A DNA stretch of 64,000 nucleotides from Parasutterella secunda (GCF_016901835.1 NZ_JACJKX010000001.1:124001-188000), one strand, 5' to 3'; numbered from the stretch's first letter, positions 18,991-27,342 are shown. The notes: generated from the sequence alone by a model not told the origin. Made by a program: numbers and translations.

Positions 18991-19062
18991 AGGTGAGCGC
19001 CGTTATGATTTATCTCAAGCCTGGGAGCAACCGTAACCGGTCGTCTCGCAGCGCTCCTTGAG
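18991..19062 (-). ncRNA. SAH riboswitch upstream of ahcY
   Basis: Read on the minus strand, P1 is CTCAAG with CTTGAG (19057-19062 and 19014-19019). The conserved block GGAGCGCTGC follows the first arm directly, CCAGG precedes the second, and the pseudoknot partner GGCGCTCACC lies at 18991-19000, complementary to the GAGCGC block. This order and wording match the SAH riboswitch consensus known from proteobacterial ahcY leaders. It normally activates expression on SAH binding. The 3' end is 32 bases before the ahcY ATG. I see no good promoter immediately upstream, so the RNA may come from within trpS or by read-through. Confidence 0.93.
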
Positions 19063-19073
19063 AAAAACTTTTT

Positions 19074-20447
19074 TCAGTGAGAGGCTTTCTTTCGTTTTTC
19101 CTCTTCTGCGATTCTCAATGTGTTCAAAGCCTCTTCAACATCTTCTCGTGTCACACCGGGGCAAAGTTGAACACATTGCACGGATAAAGTCTCTTCATCC
19201 TTGATTAAAGCCATGACAGAAGAGTCGCTGCACAAGCCGTTGCATTTCAGTTTGGAGACGACTTGACCGCAGTCTCTGCCGCTATCAAAAGCTACGCTTT
19301 GCAGCAGTTCTTTTCCGGAGCCGCTTGTCAATTTGAAATAGAACTTTCCATCTTTTTCGCGGTATTGCTTAAAGATCGGAAGAGAAACTTTTTTCTTCTC
19401 TTCAGTGACTCGTTTCATTTCGCTGAAATGGGCGAAGTTTCTCAAGCCGACAGCTTGGCGAATCTTTTGCGTGAAGGGGATCGCAATTTCTCTGGCCTTA
19501 CGAGCACCTTCTTGCAGGATTTCCTCAATTTGTTCCGGATGCTTCATCAATTCTTCGTACTTGGTGCGCATCGGTCCGATTTCAGCTTCGATTTTCTCAA
19601 AGAGCTCTTGCTTGGCTTCTCCCCAACCTAAGCCTTCTTGCAGGCGTTTGCAGAAAGCGGCGTATTCTTTCGGTGTCGAGAAGGCTTCATAAATAGACGT
19701 CAAAGAGGTGGAGGCAGGATCTTTAGGTTCGCCCGGCAGTTTCGAGTCTGTTTTAATTCCGGCAATGGCCTCTTTAAGAGCTTTGCTGCCGCCTTCAAAA
19801 AGCGGAATAACATTGTTGTAGCTCTTACTCATCTTGCGGCCATCCAGACCGGGCAAGACCTCATGCGTTTCATCGACAATGGCTTCCGGCATGACAAAGA
19901 AAGGCTTGTCTTCGGTTGCATACAGGTAATTAAAGCGTGTGGCCACGTCGCGAGCCATTTCCAAGTGTTGGATTTGATCCTTGCCGACGGGAACCTTATG
20001 AGCATTAAACATGAGGATGTCAGCCGCCATCAAAATGGGGTAGCTGTACAAACCCATAGAGATACCGGCATCGGGATCGTCTGCGTTTTCCACGTTTGCT
20101 TCCAGTGCGGCTTTGTAGGCATGAGCACGGTTCATTTGACCTTTAGCCGTCACACAGGTGAGCATCCAGCTTAAAAGAGGAATTTCAGGAATGTCACTTT
20201 GACGATAGAAAATGACGTGCGTGGGATCAAGTCCGGCAGCCAACCAAGTGGCAGCAATTTGAAGGCGTGAGCGTTCAATGCGATCAGGGTCTTGGCACTT
20301 GATGAGAGCGTGAAGGTCAGCCAAGAAGAAAAAGCTTTGAACGTCCTTTTTATGACTGGCTTGAATAGCAGGACGAATCGCACCGACGTAGTTGCCGATG
20401 TGAAGCGTTCCCGTTGTGTTGATGCCGGTTAATACACGAATAGTCAT
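19074..20447 (-). CDS. trpS: Tryptophanyl-tRNA synthetase with C-terminal extension
   Basis: This 457-residue class I synthetase has the HIGH-type motif in GTLHIGNYVGA (around residues 14-24) and the KMSKS loop (RKMSKSYNN). The catalytic and tRNA-binding core ends near residue 345. About 110 further residues follow, carrying several cysteines (DCGQVV, CNGLCS, VQCVQLCPG). Typical TrpS is about 330-340 residues; extended versions occur in betaproteobacteria. The extra domain's role is unknown to me. The stop lies 12 bases before the SAH riboswitch, so read-through into ahcY is possible. Confidence 0.95.
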   Translation of the reverse strand: MTIRVLTGINTTGTLHIGNYVGAIRPAIQASHKKDVQSFFFLADLHALIKCQDPDRIERSRLQIAATWLAAGLDPTHVIFYRQSDIPEIPLLSWMLTCVTAKGQMNRAHAYKAALEANVENADDPDAGISMGLYSYPILMAADILMFNAHKVPVGKDQIQHLEMARDVATRFNYLYATEDKPFFVMPEAIVDETHEVLPGLDGRKMSKSYNNVIPLFEGGSKALKEAIAGIKTDSKLPGEPKDPASTSLTSIYEAFSTPKEYAAFCKRLQEGLGWGEAKQELFEKIEAEIGPMRTKYEELMKHPEQIEEILQEGARKAREIAIPFTQKIRQAVGLRNFAHFSEMKRVTEEKKKVSLPIFKQYREKDGKFYFKLTSGSGKELLQSVAFDSGRDCGQVVSKLKCNGLCSDSSVMALIKDEETLSVQCVQLCPGVTREDVEEALNTLRIAEEEKRKKASH

Positions 20448-20499
20448 TTTTACCCCAAATAAATGGAAACCGAAAATCTCTAGATTGTATGGCTCTGAT

Positions 20500-20528
20500 T
20501 TGGAAAGGTCAAAATGCGAGTGTATTCA
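20500..20528 (+). promoter_or_regulatory. Predicted promoter of nfsB
   Basis: TTGGAA (20500-20505) and TATTCA (20523-20528) are spaced by 17 bases, 70 bases before the nfsB start. It lies in the 150-base gap between divergent trpS and nfsB. No operator was recognised. Confidence 0.5.
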
Positions 20529-20598
20529 TAGCCGAAAGAAGGATTTGAGCTAGGGAAGAGAAGCGTTAAACTGAGAGAACCCGAATAAGGAGTTGGAT

Positions 20599-21252
20599 AT
20601 GTCTGAAAACAAAATGCTTCAAATAGCGATGAATCGCTATACCACCAAACACTATAGCGGCAAGCAAATTCCTCGTGAGCAGTTCAATGAGTTACTTGAA
20701 ATTTTGAGATTGACCCCTTCGTCCGTGAATGCTCAGGCGTGGAAATTTATCGTTGCCAGTACGCAGGAAGCAAAAGATAAACTCATGGAGGGCTTCCTTG
20801 ACTTCAATAGAGAACGCGTGAGTAAAGCCAGTGACATTATCGTTTTTGCCGTGCCTGAAAAGATCACGGAAGAACATTTGCAAAAAGTGCTCGATAAGGA
20901 AATTGTCGACGGTCGATATGCGAAACAAGACGTGATCGAGGGGTTGGATGCAGGACGCAGACATTTTGTTGGTCTGCACAGTCATACGGTAAGTGACACA
21001 TTGGCTTGGGAAACGGCTCAGGCTTATATTGCTCTTGGTTTTGTTCTTTTTGCTGCAGCGGGTATGGGTATTGATTCAACCGCTTTAGAAGGGGTTGATT
21101 ATGACAAACTTGATGATATTTTGGGTTTGCGCTCCCGTGGACTCAGAAGTGTAGTCGCCGTCAGTCTCGGCTACAGAGCGGCAGACGACAGTAACGCCGC
21201 AAGACCGAAATCGCGTTTATCAAAAGAAGATTTGTTTGAAGAGTTTCGCTGA
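20599..21252 (+). CDS. NfsB-like NAD(P)H-dependent nitroreductase
   Basis: A 217-residue nitroreductase-family flavoprotein. The N-terminal RYTTKHYSGKQI and LRLTPSSVNAQAW segments and the late GMGIDSTALEGVD motif are those of E. coli NfsB and its oxygen-insensitive relatives, which use FMN and NAD(P)H to reduce nitroaromatics and quinones. ATG 20599 is chosen because AAGGAG ends six bases before it; the TTG six bases upstream overlaps the spacer. It is a single-gene unit with its own promoter, ending at a shared hairpin before convergent metK. Confidence 0.9.
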   Translation: MSENKMLQIAMNRYTTKHYSGKQIPREQFNELLEILRLTPSSVNAQAWKFIVASTQEAKDKLMEGFLDFNRERVSKASDIIVFAVPEKITEEHLQKVLDKEIVDGRYAKQDVIEGLDAGRRHFVGLHSHTVSDTLAWETAQAYIALGFVLFAAAGMGIDSTALEGVDYDKLDDILGLRSRGLRSVVAVSLGYRAADDSNAARPKSRLSKEDLFEEFR

Positions 21253-21258
21253 TAAGAC

Positions 21259-21293
21259 AATGCCTCGTTTGGGGAAGTCCGAAACGAGGCATT
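21259..21293. terminator. Bidirectional terminator hairpin between nfsB and metK
   Basis: A perfect 12-base-pair stem (AATGCCTCGTTT with AAACGAGGCATT, arms 21259-21270 and 21282-21293) sits between two convergent genes. It is followed by AATTATT on the plus strand and GTCTTAT on the minus strand, so it can serve both, though neither T tract is long. Confidence 0.75.
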
Positions 21294-21317
21294 AATTATT
21301 ACAAAAGCTGTCAATGA

Positions 21318-22490
21318 TTAGAAAGCATCTGCTTTCAACAGTTCAGCCTTATCCGTGCGTTCCCAAGTAAATTCAGGTTCTTCGCGGCCGAAATGTCCGT
21401 AGGCGGCGGTCTTGGAATAGATCGGCCGCAACATATCCAACATTTGAATGATGCCGCGGGGACGCAGGTCAAAATGACGGCGAACCAATTCAGCGATTTT
21501 TTCATCGGCAATCTTGCCGGTACCGAACGTGCGAACGGTCACATTGATCGGTTGAGCCACGCCAATGGCGTAAGAGACCTGAACCTGGCAACGGGAAGCC
21601 AAGCCTGCGGCCACAATGTTCTTGGCGACATAGCGGCAGGCATAGGCGGCCGAGCGGTCAACCTTGGACGGGTCCTTACCGGAGAAAGCACCGCCGCCGT
21701 GCGGGCAAGCGCCGCCGTACGTGTCGACAATGATCTTACGTCCGGTTAAACCGCAGTCACCTTGCGGGCCACCGACCACAAAGCGTCCCGTCGGGTTGAT
21801 CAGATAGCGGGTATTTTTGAGCCATTCAGGCGGCAAAACCGGTTTGATGATGTGTTCAATAACGGCCTCAATGAATTCGGGCTTCATTTTATTGCCGTCA
21901 CTCATGCGCGGATGATGCTGCGTGGACAAAACCACGGTATCGATCGCGACGGGTTTACCATTTTCATAACGCAAGGTGACTTGGCTCTTTGCGTCAGGAC
22001 GCAGAAAGTCCAACGTGCCGTTACGTCTGACGATGGATTGTTGTTGCATCAAACGATGGGCGTAGTAGATGGCTGCCGGCATTAATGTCGGTGTTTCATC
22101 GCAGGCGTAACCGAACATCAGACCTTGGTCGCCGGCACCTTGTTCAAGGTAATCATCGCTTGCACGGTCAACGCCCTGAGCAATGTCGTTTGATTGCTTG
22201 TCATAGCCGACCAAAACGGAGCAACCCTTATGGTCAATGCCGTATTCGGAATTGTCGTAACCGATGCGCTTTAAAGTTTCGCGGGCAATGTCAATGTAGT
22301 CGACATTGGCCTGAGTGGTGATTTCGCCGGCCAGTACCACTAAACCCGTATTGCAAAGTGTCTCAGCAGCCACTCGGCTATAGGGGTCCTGAGCCAAAAT
22401 GGCATCAAGAATGGCGTCGGAAATTTGGTCTGCAACTTTATCCGGATGGCCTTCAGAGACCGATTCGGAAGTAAATAAGTAAGAATCCAT
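21318..22490 (-). CDS. metK: S-adenosylmethionine synthetase
   Basis: The 390-residue enzyme shows the MetK motifs [29 protein letters not shown] and the P-loop-like [17 protein letters not shown]. It makes SAM from methionine and ATP as a tetramer. Ribosome site AAGGA lies about 10 bases before ATG 22490. The 128-base leader carries a SAM-II-class aptamer directly after a predicted promoter, so product feedback is expected. It converges with nfsB. Together with ahcY it forms the core of the activated methyl cycle. Confidence 0.97.
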   Translation of the reverse strand: MDSYLFTSESVSEGHPDKVADQISDAILDAILAQDPYSRVAAETLCNTGLVVLAGEITTQANVDYIDIARETLKRIGYDNSEYGIDHKGCSVLVGYDKQSNDIAQGVDRASDDYLEQGAGDQGLMFGYACDETPTLMPAAIYYAHRLMQQQSIVRRNGTLDFLRPDAKSQVTLRYENGKPVAIDTVVLSTQHHPRMSDGNKMKPEFIEAVIEHIIKPVLPPEWLKNTRYLINPTGRFVVGGPQGDCGLTGRKIIVDTYGGACPHGGGAFSGKDPSKVDRSAAYACRYVAKNIVAAGLASRCQVQVSYAIGVAQPINVTVRTFGTGKIADEKIAELVRRHFDLRPRGIIQMLDMLRPIYSKTAAYGHFGREEPEFTWERTDKAELLKADAF

Positions 22491-22520
22491 GGTGCTACAT
22501 TCCTTTTGAAGTGAGATCCT

Positions 22521-22537
22521 GTGGAACGAGCGTCCAC
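22521..22537 (-). other. Small hairpin between the metK aptamer and ribosome site
   Basis: A short stem GTGGA with TCCAC (arms 22521-22525 and 22533-22537) lies in the roughly 70 bases between aptamer and start codon. No T tract follows, so it is not a simple terminator. It may be part of the riboswitch expression platform; I cannot tell which pairing excludes which. Confidence 0.35.
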
Positions 22538-22559
22538 CGCGAAAAGATCCGGAATGCGG

Positions 22560-22617
22560 CTGACGCTTTAGCGGAATTTATGACACGCCCCGCAAGTTGT
22601 CCTTAACTCGGCGTGAT
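22560..22617 (-). ncRNA. SAM-II-class (SAM_alpha-like) riboswitch upstream of metK
   Basis: On the minus strand P1 is CACGCC with GGCGTG. Its loop begins GAGTTAAGGAC, like the GAUUUAA of SAM-II. The second arm is followed by TCATAAA and then CCGCTAAAG, matching the conserved AUAAA and GCUAAA segments. The pseudoknot partners are present in the right places and differ from the known RNAs while keeping pairing: TGCGG with CCGC, and GAC with GTC. SAM binding usually hides the ribosome site and lowers expression. SAM-V shares this core and is the main alternative. Confidence 0.82.
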
Positions 22618-22622
22618 CCGAA

Positions 22623-22650
22623 ATGCTACTCTCACTGTCGGAAAAATCAA
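22623..22650 (-). promoter_or_regulatory. Predicted metK promoter
   Basis: On the minus strand TTGATT (22645-22650) and TAGCAT (22623-22628) are separated by 16 bases. The expected start site near 22617 coincides with the first base of the SAM-II aptamer, which supports both calls. It overlaps the ATG at 22623 that could otherwise extend the divergent acyltransferase. Confidence 0.65.
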
Positions 22651-22685
22651 GTCCGTTTCTTGAAAAGTTTGGCAAAATCACTGTC

Positions 22686-23543
22686 ATGGAATTTTTAATT
22701 TATTTAATTTCTCGGTTACCGTTAAATTTTCTGCGGTCCGTCGGCCGTTGCATCGGGGCGATGATCTATCGTTTTGATCGCCGATACCGGGAAGAAATCA
22801 ATCGTAATCTCACCCGTGCCGGCATCTATTCTGCCGACATGGCGCATGCGGTTGCGCGCGAACAGGGCGCTCAGGCAGTCGAAGCCCCTTGGGTTTGGGG
22901 AAGAAGCCGCGAGGAAGTCCTCGCGCGATGCCGTATTGATGAGAGCTCAATGCTGCTATTGCAAGAAGCGCTCGGTAGCGGTCGGCCGATTGTTTTTTTA
23001 ACTCCTCATCTCGGTTGTTATGAAGTCGGTCCCATGATGGTGGCTCAGCACTGGCTTAAAGGCACTGACAGGCAGATTGCCATACTGTATAGGGTCCCCA
23101 GAAAAAGTTACTTACGTCATATCGTCGGTCAGGGGCGGGCATCAGAAAATATTGTGCCTGCAAGCGCCGATCTTAAGGGCGTTCGTCAAATTCTTAGAAT
23201 TATGAAGTCGGGAGGAATCGCCGGGATTTTGCCCGATCAGGTTCCTTCCCATGGAGAAGGCGTTTGGGTACCTCTTTTTGGTGAAAAAGCCTACACGATG
23301 ACCTTTCCCTTGAAGCTTGCCAAACAATTCAAAGCACAGATTATTATGGCTCGTATGCAAAGGGATGAGGCCGGCTGGTGCATGCATGCTGAGAATTGGA
23401 CTTATCAACTGAGCGGAGATGAACACCGGGATGCCGCGGCGATGAATACTTTGATTGAAAGAACGATTTTGCAGTGTCCGCAGCAGTATTTATGGTCCTA
23501 CAAACGTTATAAATGCCCCCGTGGTGTAAAACGTGAGCAATGA
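22686..23543 (+). CDS. LpxL/LpxM-family lipid A acyltransferase (first of tandem pair)
   Basis: A 285-residue inner-membrane-anchored acyltransferase. An N-terminal hydrophobic helix is followed by the catalytic HX4E motif in TPHLGCYE and by GGIAGILPDQVPS, typical of late lipid A acyltransferases, which add the secondary acyl chains to Kdo2-lipid A. ATG 22686 is preferred; the ATG at 22623 would add 21 residues but overlaps the metK promoter. A second homologue follows 7 bases downstream, so the two probably fill the LpxL- and LpxM-type roles. Which chain each adds cannot be read from sequence. Confidence 0.87.
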   Translation: MEFLIYLISRLPLNFLRSVGRCIGAMIYRFDRRYREEINRNLTRAGIYSADMAHAVAREQGAQAVEAPWVWGRSREEVLARCRIDESSMLLLQEALGSGRPIVFLTPHLGCYEVGPMMVAQHWLKGTDRQIAILYRVPRKSYLRHIVGQGRASENIVPASADLKGVRQILRIMKSGGIAGILPDQVPSHGEGVWVPLFGEKAYTMTFPLKLAKQFKAQIIMARMQRDEAGWCMHAENWTYQLSGDEHRDAAAMNTLIERTILQCPQQYLWSYKRYKCPRGVKREQ

Positions 23544-23550
23544 GAAAAAG

Positions 23551-24447
23551 ATGCAATCGGTACTGAATTTTTTTTCCTATATTTGGCTTGCTGTCGTTGA
23601 CATGATGGTCAATTGGTCGCCTGCTGCAAGAAATCGTGCGGCTGGAATGGTTGCCTGGCTTTTTTGGCATATTGTGCCCAAAAGACGAAAGGTGGCGTTG
23701 ACCAATTTGAAATTATGTTTTCCCCAATGGGATGACGAAAAAAGAGAGCAGGTGGCCAAACGCTGCTTTTTCCGTTTGGCACGAGCGGCATTGGATCATA
23801 GTGTGTTGTGGAAAGGCAGCGCTGAGCAGGTTCGCAATTTTGTGAGCTTTGATGAAGGGGTCATTGAAAGAATCGTCAATACGGACAATCGCCCCTTGAT
23901 TGTTATTGCCCCTCATTTTGCCGGCTTGGATGCCAGCGGTATCGGTCTGAATCTTTATGTCCGAGGGGTTTCACTTTACCAGCGACAAAGTAATCCTGTT
24001 TGGGATAAAGCAGCATTTGATGGCAGAAAACGCTTCAGTGATCCGATTCTTATTGCCAAGGGAACACACCACGACCTTCGTCCGATAATTCGGGCAATGA
24101 GACAAGGCCTTCCCTTTTATTATTTGCCGGACATGGACCACGGTAGACGAAACAGCATCTTTGTTCCGTTTTTCGGAGTTGATGCGGCGACTCTGCCGAT
24201 GGCTTCGCGCCTGGCTAAGCTCACCAACGCTAAGGTTATTATGCTGATGGCGGAAATGACCGATGACGGTTACCAGGTCCATGCTACCGATCTCTGGGAA
24301 AATTTCCCGACAGACGATTATGAGGCAGATACGCTTCGTGTAACGCAAGAATTGGAAAAATGGATTCGTAAGTATCCCGATCAGTATATGTGGACGCACA
24401 GACGTTTTAAAACGCGACCTGAAGGCGCTCCCTCTTTGTACGAGTAG
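23551..24447 (+). CDS. LpxL/LpxM-family lipid A acyltransferase (second of tandem pair)
   Basis: A 298-residue homologue of the preceding gene, with a hydrophobic N-terminus, the catalytic HX4D motif in APHFAGLD and the LPDMDHGRR segment where the first copy has LPDQVPS. The two copies are diverged, so this is not a recent duplication. A GTG at 23533 overlapping the first gene's stop is an alternative start that would couple translation. The gene is followed 8 bases later by rlmI. It is likely to act in lipid A secondary acylation on the inner membrane. Confidence 0.87.
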   Translation: MQSVLNFFSYIWLAVVDMMVNWSPAARNRAAGMVAWLFWHIVPKRRKVALTNLKLCFPQWDDEKREQVAKRCFFRLARAALDHSVLWKGSAEQVRNFVSFDEGVIERIVNTDNRPLIVIAPHFAGLDASGIGLNLYVRGVSLYQRQSNPVWDKAAFDGRKRFSDPILIAKGTHHDLRPIIRAMRQGLPFYYLPDMDHGRRNSIFVPFFGVDAATLPMASRLAKLTNAKVIMLMAEMTDDGYQVHATDLWENFPTDDYEADTLRVTQELEKWIRKYPDQYMWTHRRFKTRPEGAPSLYE

Positions 24448-24455
24448 AGAAAATC

Positions 24456-25661
24456 ATGACGGATTTAATTTTGAAAAAAGGCAAGGAACGTTCGCTTCTG
24501 CGACGTCATCCTTGGGTTTATGACACGGCGGTTCAAAAGTTGAGCGGTAAAGCCAAAAGCGGTGATACCGTTCGAATCGTTTCTCATGACGGTCGTTTTC
24601 TGGCCTGGGCTGCTTATTCCAAAGATTCTGCCCTGAGAGCGAGGTGTTGGTCTTTTGATGAAAATGATCACATCAATGAGGCTTGGATCAAAGAAAAGAT
24701 ACAAAAAGCGCTCAAGGCAAGAGAACCCTTGTTTGCACGGACAAGCGCGGTTCGTGTGATTTTCGGTGAAGCCGATCAATTGCCGGGGTTGGTAGTGGAT
24801 CGCTACGGCGACTGGTTTGTGACTCAGTTTCAAGCCGCAGGGGTCGAGGCTTTCAGGGACACTATTGCGGATATTTTGATGACCGTTCCCGGAATCCGAG
24901 GCGTTTTTGATCGTTCAGATGCCGCTACCCGGCATCGTGAAGGTTTAGAGCTGAGGGTGGAACTTTTGCGCGGTGAAGAGCCGCCCCAGGAAATTGAAGT
25001 CATTGAAGACGGCGTTCGCTATGGGGTCGATGTTCGCGTGGGACACAAGACCGGTTTTTATATTGACCAAAGAGAAAACCGCCTTCTTGCTCAACGCTTG
25101 GCCAAAGAGTTTAAGCAAAGAACCGGTCGAGGGATGAGGGCCTTAAATTGCTTCTGTTACACAGGCGGCTTTTCACTTGCATTGCTTGCTGGCGGAGCCG
25201 ATCAAGTGATTTCTGTTGATTCGTCGGCAGAAGCGCTTGCCATGGCTGCAAGAAATGCCCAACGCAATGGTTTTGATGAAAAGAGGACCCAATGGGTTCA
25301 GGCCGATGTTTTTGAATATTTGAGACAAGCTCGCGAGGCCGGCGAAACATTTGACTTGGTGATTTTGGATCCACCGAAATTTGCTTCCAGTCACCGTCAT
25401 ATTGAACGCGCAGCCCGTGCCTACAAGGATATCAATCTGAACGGCTTACGTTTGGTTGCTCCGGGCGGTGATCTGCTGACGTTCTCGTGCTCGGGAGCTA
25501 TGGATGTGGACTTATTCCAAAAAGTGATTGCCGGCGCTGTGATTGATTCCAAGCGGGAAGCTTGGATGATTGCTCGTCTTGGGGCCGGGGCCGATCACCC
25601 GTTGATGATGACCTGCCCTGAAGGGGAATATCTGAAAGGACTACAATTAGCCCTTCGTTAA
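24456..25661 (+). CDS. rlmI: 23S rRNA m5C1962 methyltransferase RlmI
   Basis: The 401-residue protein has an N-terminal PUA-like domain (LKKGKERSLLRRHPWVYDTA), the substrate segment QLPGLVVDRYGDW, and a Rossmann methyltransferase domain with LNCFCYTGGFSLA, VDSSAEAL and the catalytic-site motif LDPPKFA. RlmI makes m5C1962 in 23S rRNA from SAM. It follows the second acyltransferase by 8 bases and is probably in one transcript with that pair. Confidence 0.9.
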   Translation: MTDLILKKGKERSLLRRHPWVYDTAVQKLSGKAKSGDTVRIVSHDGRFLAWAAYSKDSALRARCWSFDENDHINEAWIKEKIQKALKAREPLFARTSAVRVIFGEADQLPGLVVDRYGDWFVTQFQAAGVEAFRDTIADILMTVPGIRGVFDRSDAATRHREGLELRVELLRGEEPPQEIEVIEDGVRYGVDVRVGHKTGFYIDQRENRLLAQRLAKEFKQRTGRGMRALNCFCYTGGFSLALLAGGADQVISVDSSAEALAMAARNAQRNGFDEKRTQWVQADVFEYLRQAREAGETFDLVILDPPKFASSHRHIERAARAYKDINLNGLRLVAPGGDLLTFSCSGAMDVDLFQKVIAGAVIDSKREAWMIARLGAGADHPLMMTCPEGEYLKGLQLALR

Positions 25662-25709
25662 GAGAAGCGACCGTTAGCCGCCGAAAATAATGCTGGAAAG
25701 AGGCTGAAA

Positions 25710-26714
25710 ATGGAAGTTATGGATATGATTCCTCAAATTCCCGTGACAATTCTTACGGGTTTTTTGGGGGCTGGAAAAACAACGCTGTTAAACAGAATTC
25801 TGCGGGAAGATCACGGCCACAAAATTGCAGTGATCGAAAATGAATTCGGTGAAGAAGACGTCGATAGTACGCTTTTGGTGCAAACCAATAAAGAACAGAT
25901 TGTGCAAATGAGTAACGGCTGCATCTGCTGTACGATTCGTGGCGATTTATCTCGAGTCCTGACCGACTTGAGACATCGCCGGGAGCGTGGAGAAATCCAA
26001 TTTGACCGAGTCATGATTGAAACGACCGGTGTAGCCAATCCCGGACCGGTTGCTCAAACATTTTTTATGGATGATGCAGTAGCTGCCTTTTATCGCCTGG
26101 ACGGTGTCATTACGGTTGTTGATGCCAAACATGGTAATGAAACATTGGACAAAGAGCTCGAAGCGCAGGCTCAGGTAGGCTTTGCAGACAGAATCTTTTT
26201 AACAAAAACGGATTTGGTTACACCGCAGGAAGTTGATGCGATCCGAGCCCGACTTCGTGCAATGAATCCTCGTGCGCCGATCAAACAAGCTCATATGGGA
26301 GAGGTGGCGATCGATGAGGTGTTGGATATCGAAGGATTTAATCTGAATACGGTTTTGGATATTGACCCGGAATTTTTGGTTGATACCGGTCACCACCATC
26401 ATCACGGTGATGAAATCGGCTCCTTTGTGTTTACCTCTTACACCCCCTTTGATCCTTTCCGCCTGGAACGTTTTTGGGGAACCATTACTCAGGTTTACGG
26501 ACCGGATCTCTTGCGCTACAAGGGAGTACTCTATTTGGAAGGAACGGACCATAAAATGATTACCCAAGGGGTTCATATGCTTGTAGCGGCTGATTTAGGG
26601 CCGAAGTGGAAGGCCGATGAAAGACCGATGAGTAAAATCGTTTTTATCGGTCGGAATTTGCCCGAACAGGCAATTATTACGGGTCTTGAGACCTGTTTGG
26701 TGGATGCACCGTAG
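25710..26714 (+). CDS. COG0523 (CobW-like) metal-chaperone GTPase
   Basis: This 334-residue G3E GTPase has Walker A GFLGAGKTT (17-25), the metal motif CICC (C71, C73, C74), the base-recognition motif TKTD near residue 165 and a run of five His at 228-232. Members deliver zinc, cobalt or nickel to target proteins. The five-His stretch suggests zinc handling (inference). Ribosome site GAGG lies before ATG 25710. It is followed by its own terminator and then by a zinc-site-free dksA. COG0523 genes and zinc-independent DksA variants are known to co-occur, but I see no Zur box here. Confidence 0.88.
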   Translation: MEVMDMIPQIPVTILTGFLGAGKTTLLNRILREDHGHKIAVIENEFGEEDVDSTLLVQTNKEQIVQMSNGCICCTIRGDLSRVLTDLRHRRERGEIQFDRVMIETTGVANPGPVAQTFFMDDAVAAFYRLDGVITVVDAKHGNETLDKELEAQAQVGFADRIFLTKTDLVTPQEVDAIRARLRAMNPRAPIKQAHMGEVAIDEVLDIEGFNLNTVLDIDPEFLVDTGHHHHHGDEIGSFVFTSYTPFDPFRLERFWGTITQVYGPDLLRYKGVLYLEGTDHKMITQGVHMLVAADLGPKWKADERPMSKIVFIGRNLPEQAIITGLETCLVDAP

Positions 26715-26757
26715 GTTTCTGAAAAATTTGACAAATTAGAGGATTTAAGAGACAATT

Positions 26758-26782
26758 GGCCCTCCTTATCGGGGGGCTTTTC
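26758..26782 (+). terminator. Intrinsic terminator after the COG0523 GTPase gene
   Basis: Stem GCCCTCC with GGGGGGC (arms 26759-26765 and 26771-26777, one G-U pair, 5-base loop) followed by TTTT. It separates the GTPase gene from dksA. Confidence 0.8.
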
Positions 26783-26867
26783 TCTTAGTAACGAAAAAGC
26801 CTCTGATAGTTTTTTTTGATGTAACGAAACGTTCTCGGTGAAAGTCGGGGGCGCTTGAAGTAGATAT

Positions 26868-27290
26868 ATGGCCACGAAAAAGAAGTTGTTGACAGAGCAG
26901 GAATTGCTCGCAATGTCTGAAGATGAATACATGAATGACCGTCAGTTGGCGTTTTTCCGTCACCGTTTGGAAGAAATGGAAAAAGAGTTACGCAGTAATG
27001 CCGGTCAGACAACTGAACACTTGCGAGAAACTGCCGTGGTGCCGGATCCTGCCGATCGGGCGACAATCGAAGAAGAGCATGCGTTGGAGTTGCGTACGCG
27101 CGACCGCGAACGCAAGCTTTTAAAGAAGGTTCAGGCTGCTATTCAACGCATTGACAACGGAGATTACGGCTGGTGTGAAGAAACGGGAGAACCTATCGGC
27201 GTAGCCCGTTTGCTGGCCAGACCGACCGCGACGCTGTCGTTGGAAGCGCAAATGCGCCGAGAAATTCGTCAAAAGATGTACGGCGACTAA
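26868..27290 (+). CDS. dksA: DksA transcription factor without zinc-binding cysteines
   Basis: The 140-residue protein has the DksA coiled coil (about 30-100) with the tip motif DPADRAT (residues 60-66) holding the two acidic residues that reach the RNA polymerase active site. The C-terminal globule keeps the shape GWCEETGEPIG...ARPTATLSLEAQ but has only one of the four zinc cysteines (C103). This is the form known in many betaproteobacteria, so it should be functional without zinc. DksA works with ppGpp in the stringent response. It is a monocistronic unit between two terminators. Confidence 0.93.
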   Translation: MATKKKLLTEQELLAMSEDEYMNDRQLAFFRHRLEEMEKELRSNAGQTTEHLRETAVVPDPADRATIEEEHALELRTRDRERKLLKKVQAAIQRIDNGDYGWCEETGEPIGVARLLARPTATLSLEAQMRREIRQKMYGD

Positions 27291-27342
27291 TAGATTCGTT
27301 TAGAGATTTTTCGCCGTCTTGTAAAAGACAGCGAGAGGAAGT

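Noticed and set aside
22623-22685. Longer start (ATG 22623) for the first lipid A acyltransferase
   Set aside because: The ATG lies inside the predicted metK -10 element and the added residues are not family-like; ATG 22686 starts at the hydrophobic anchor.
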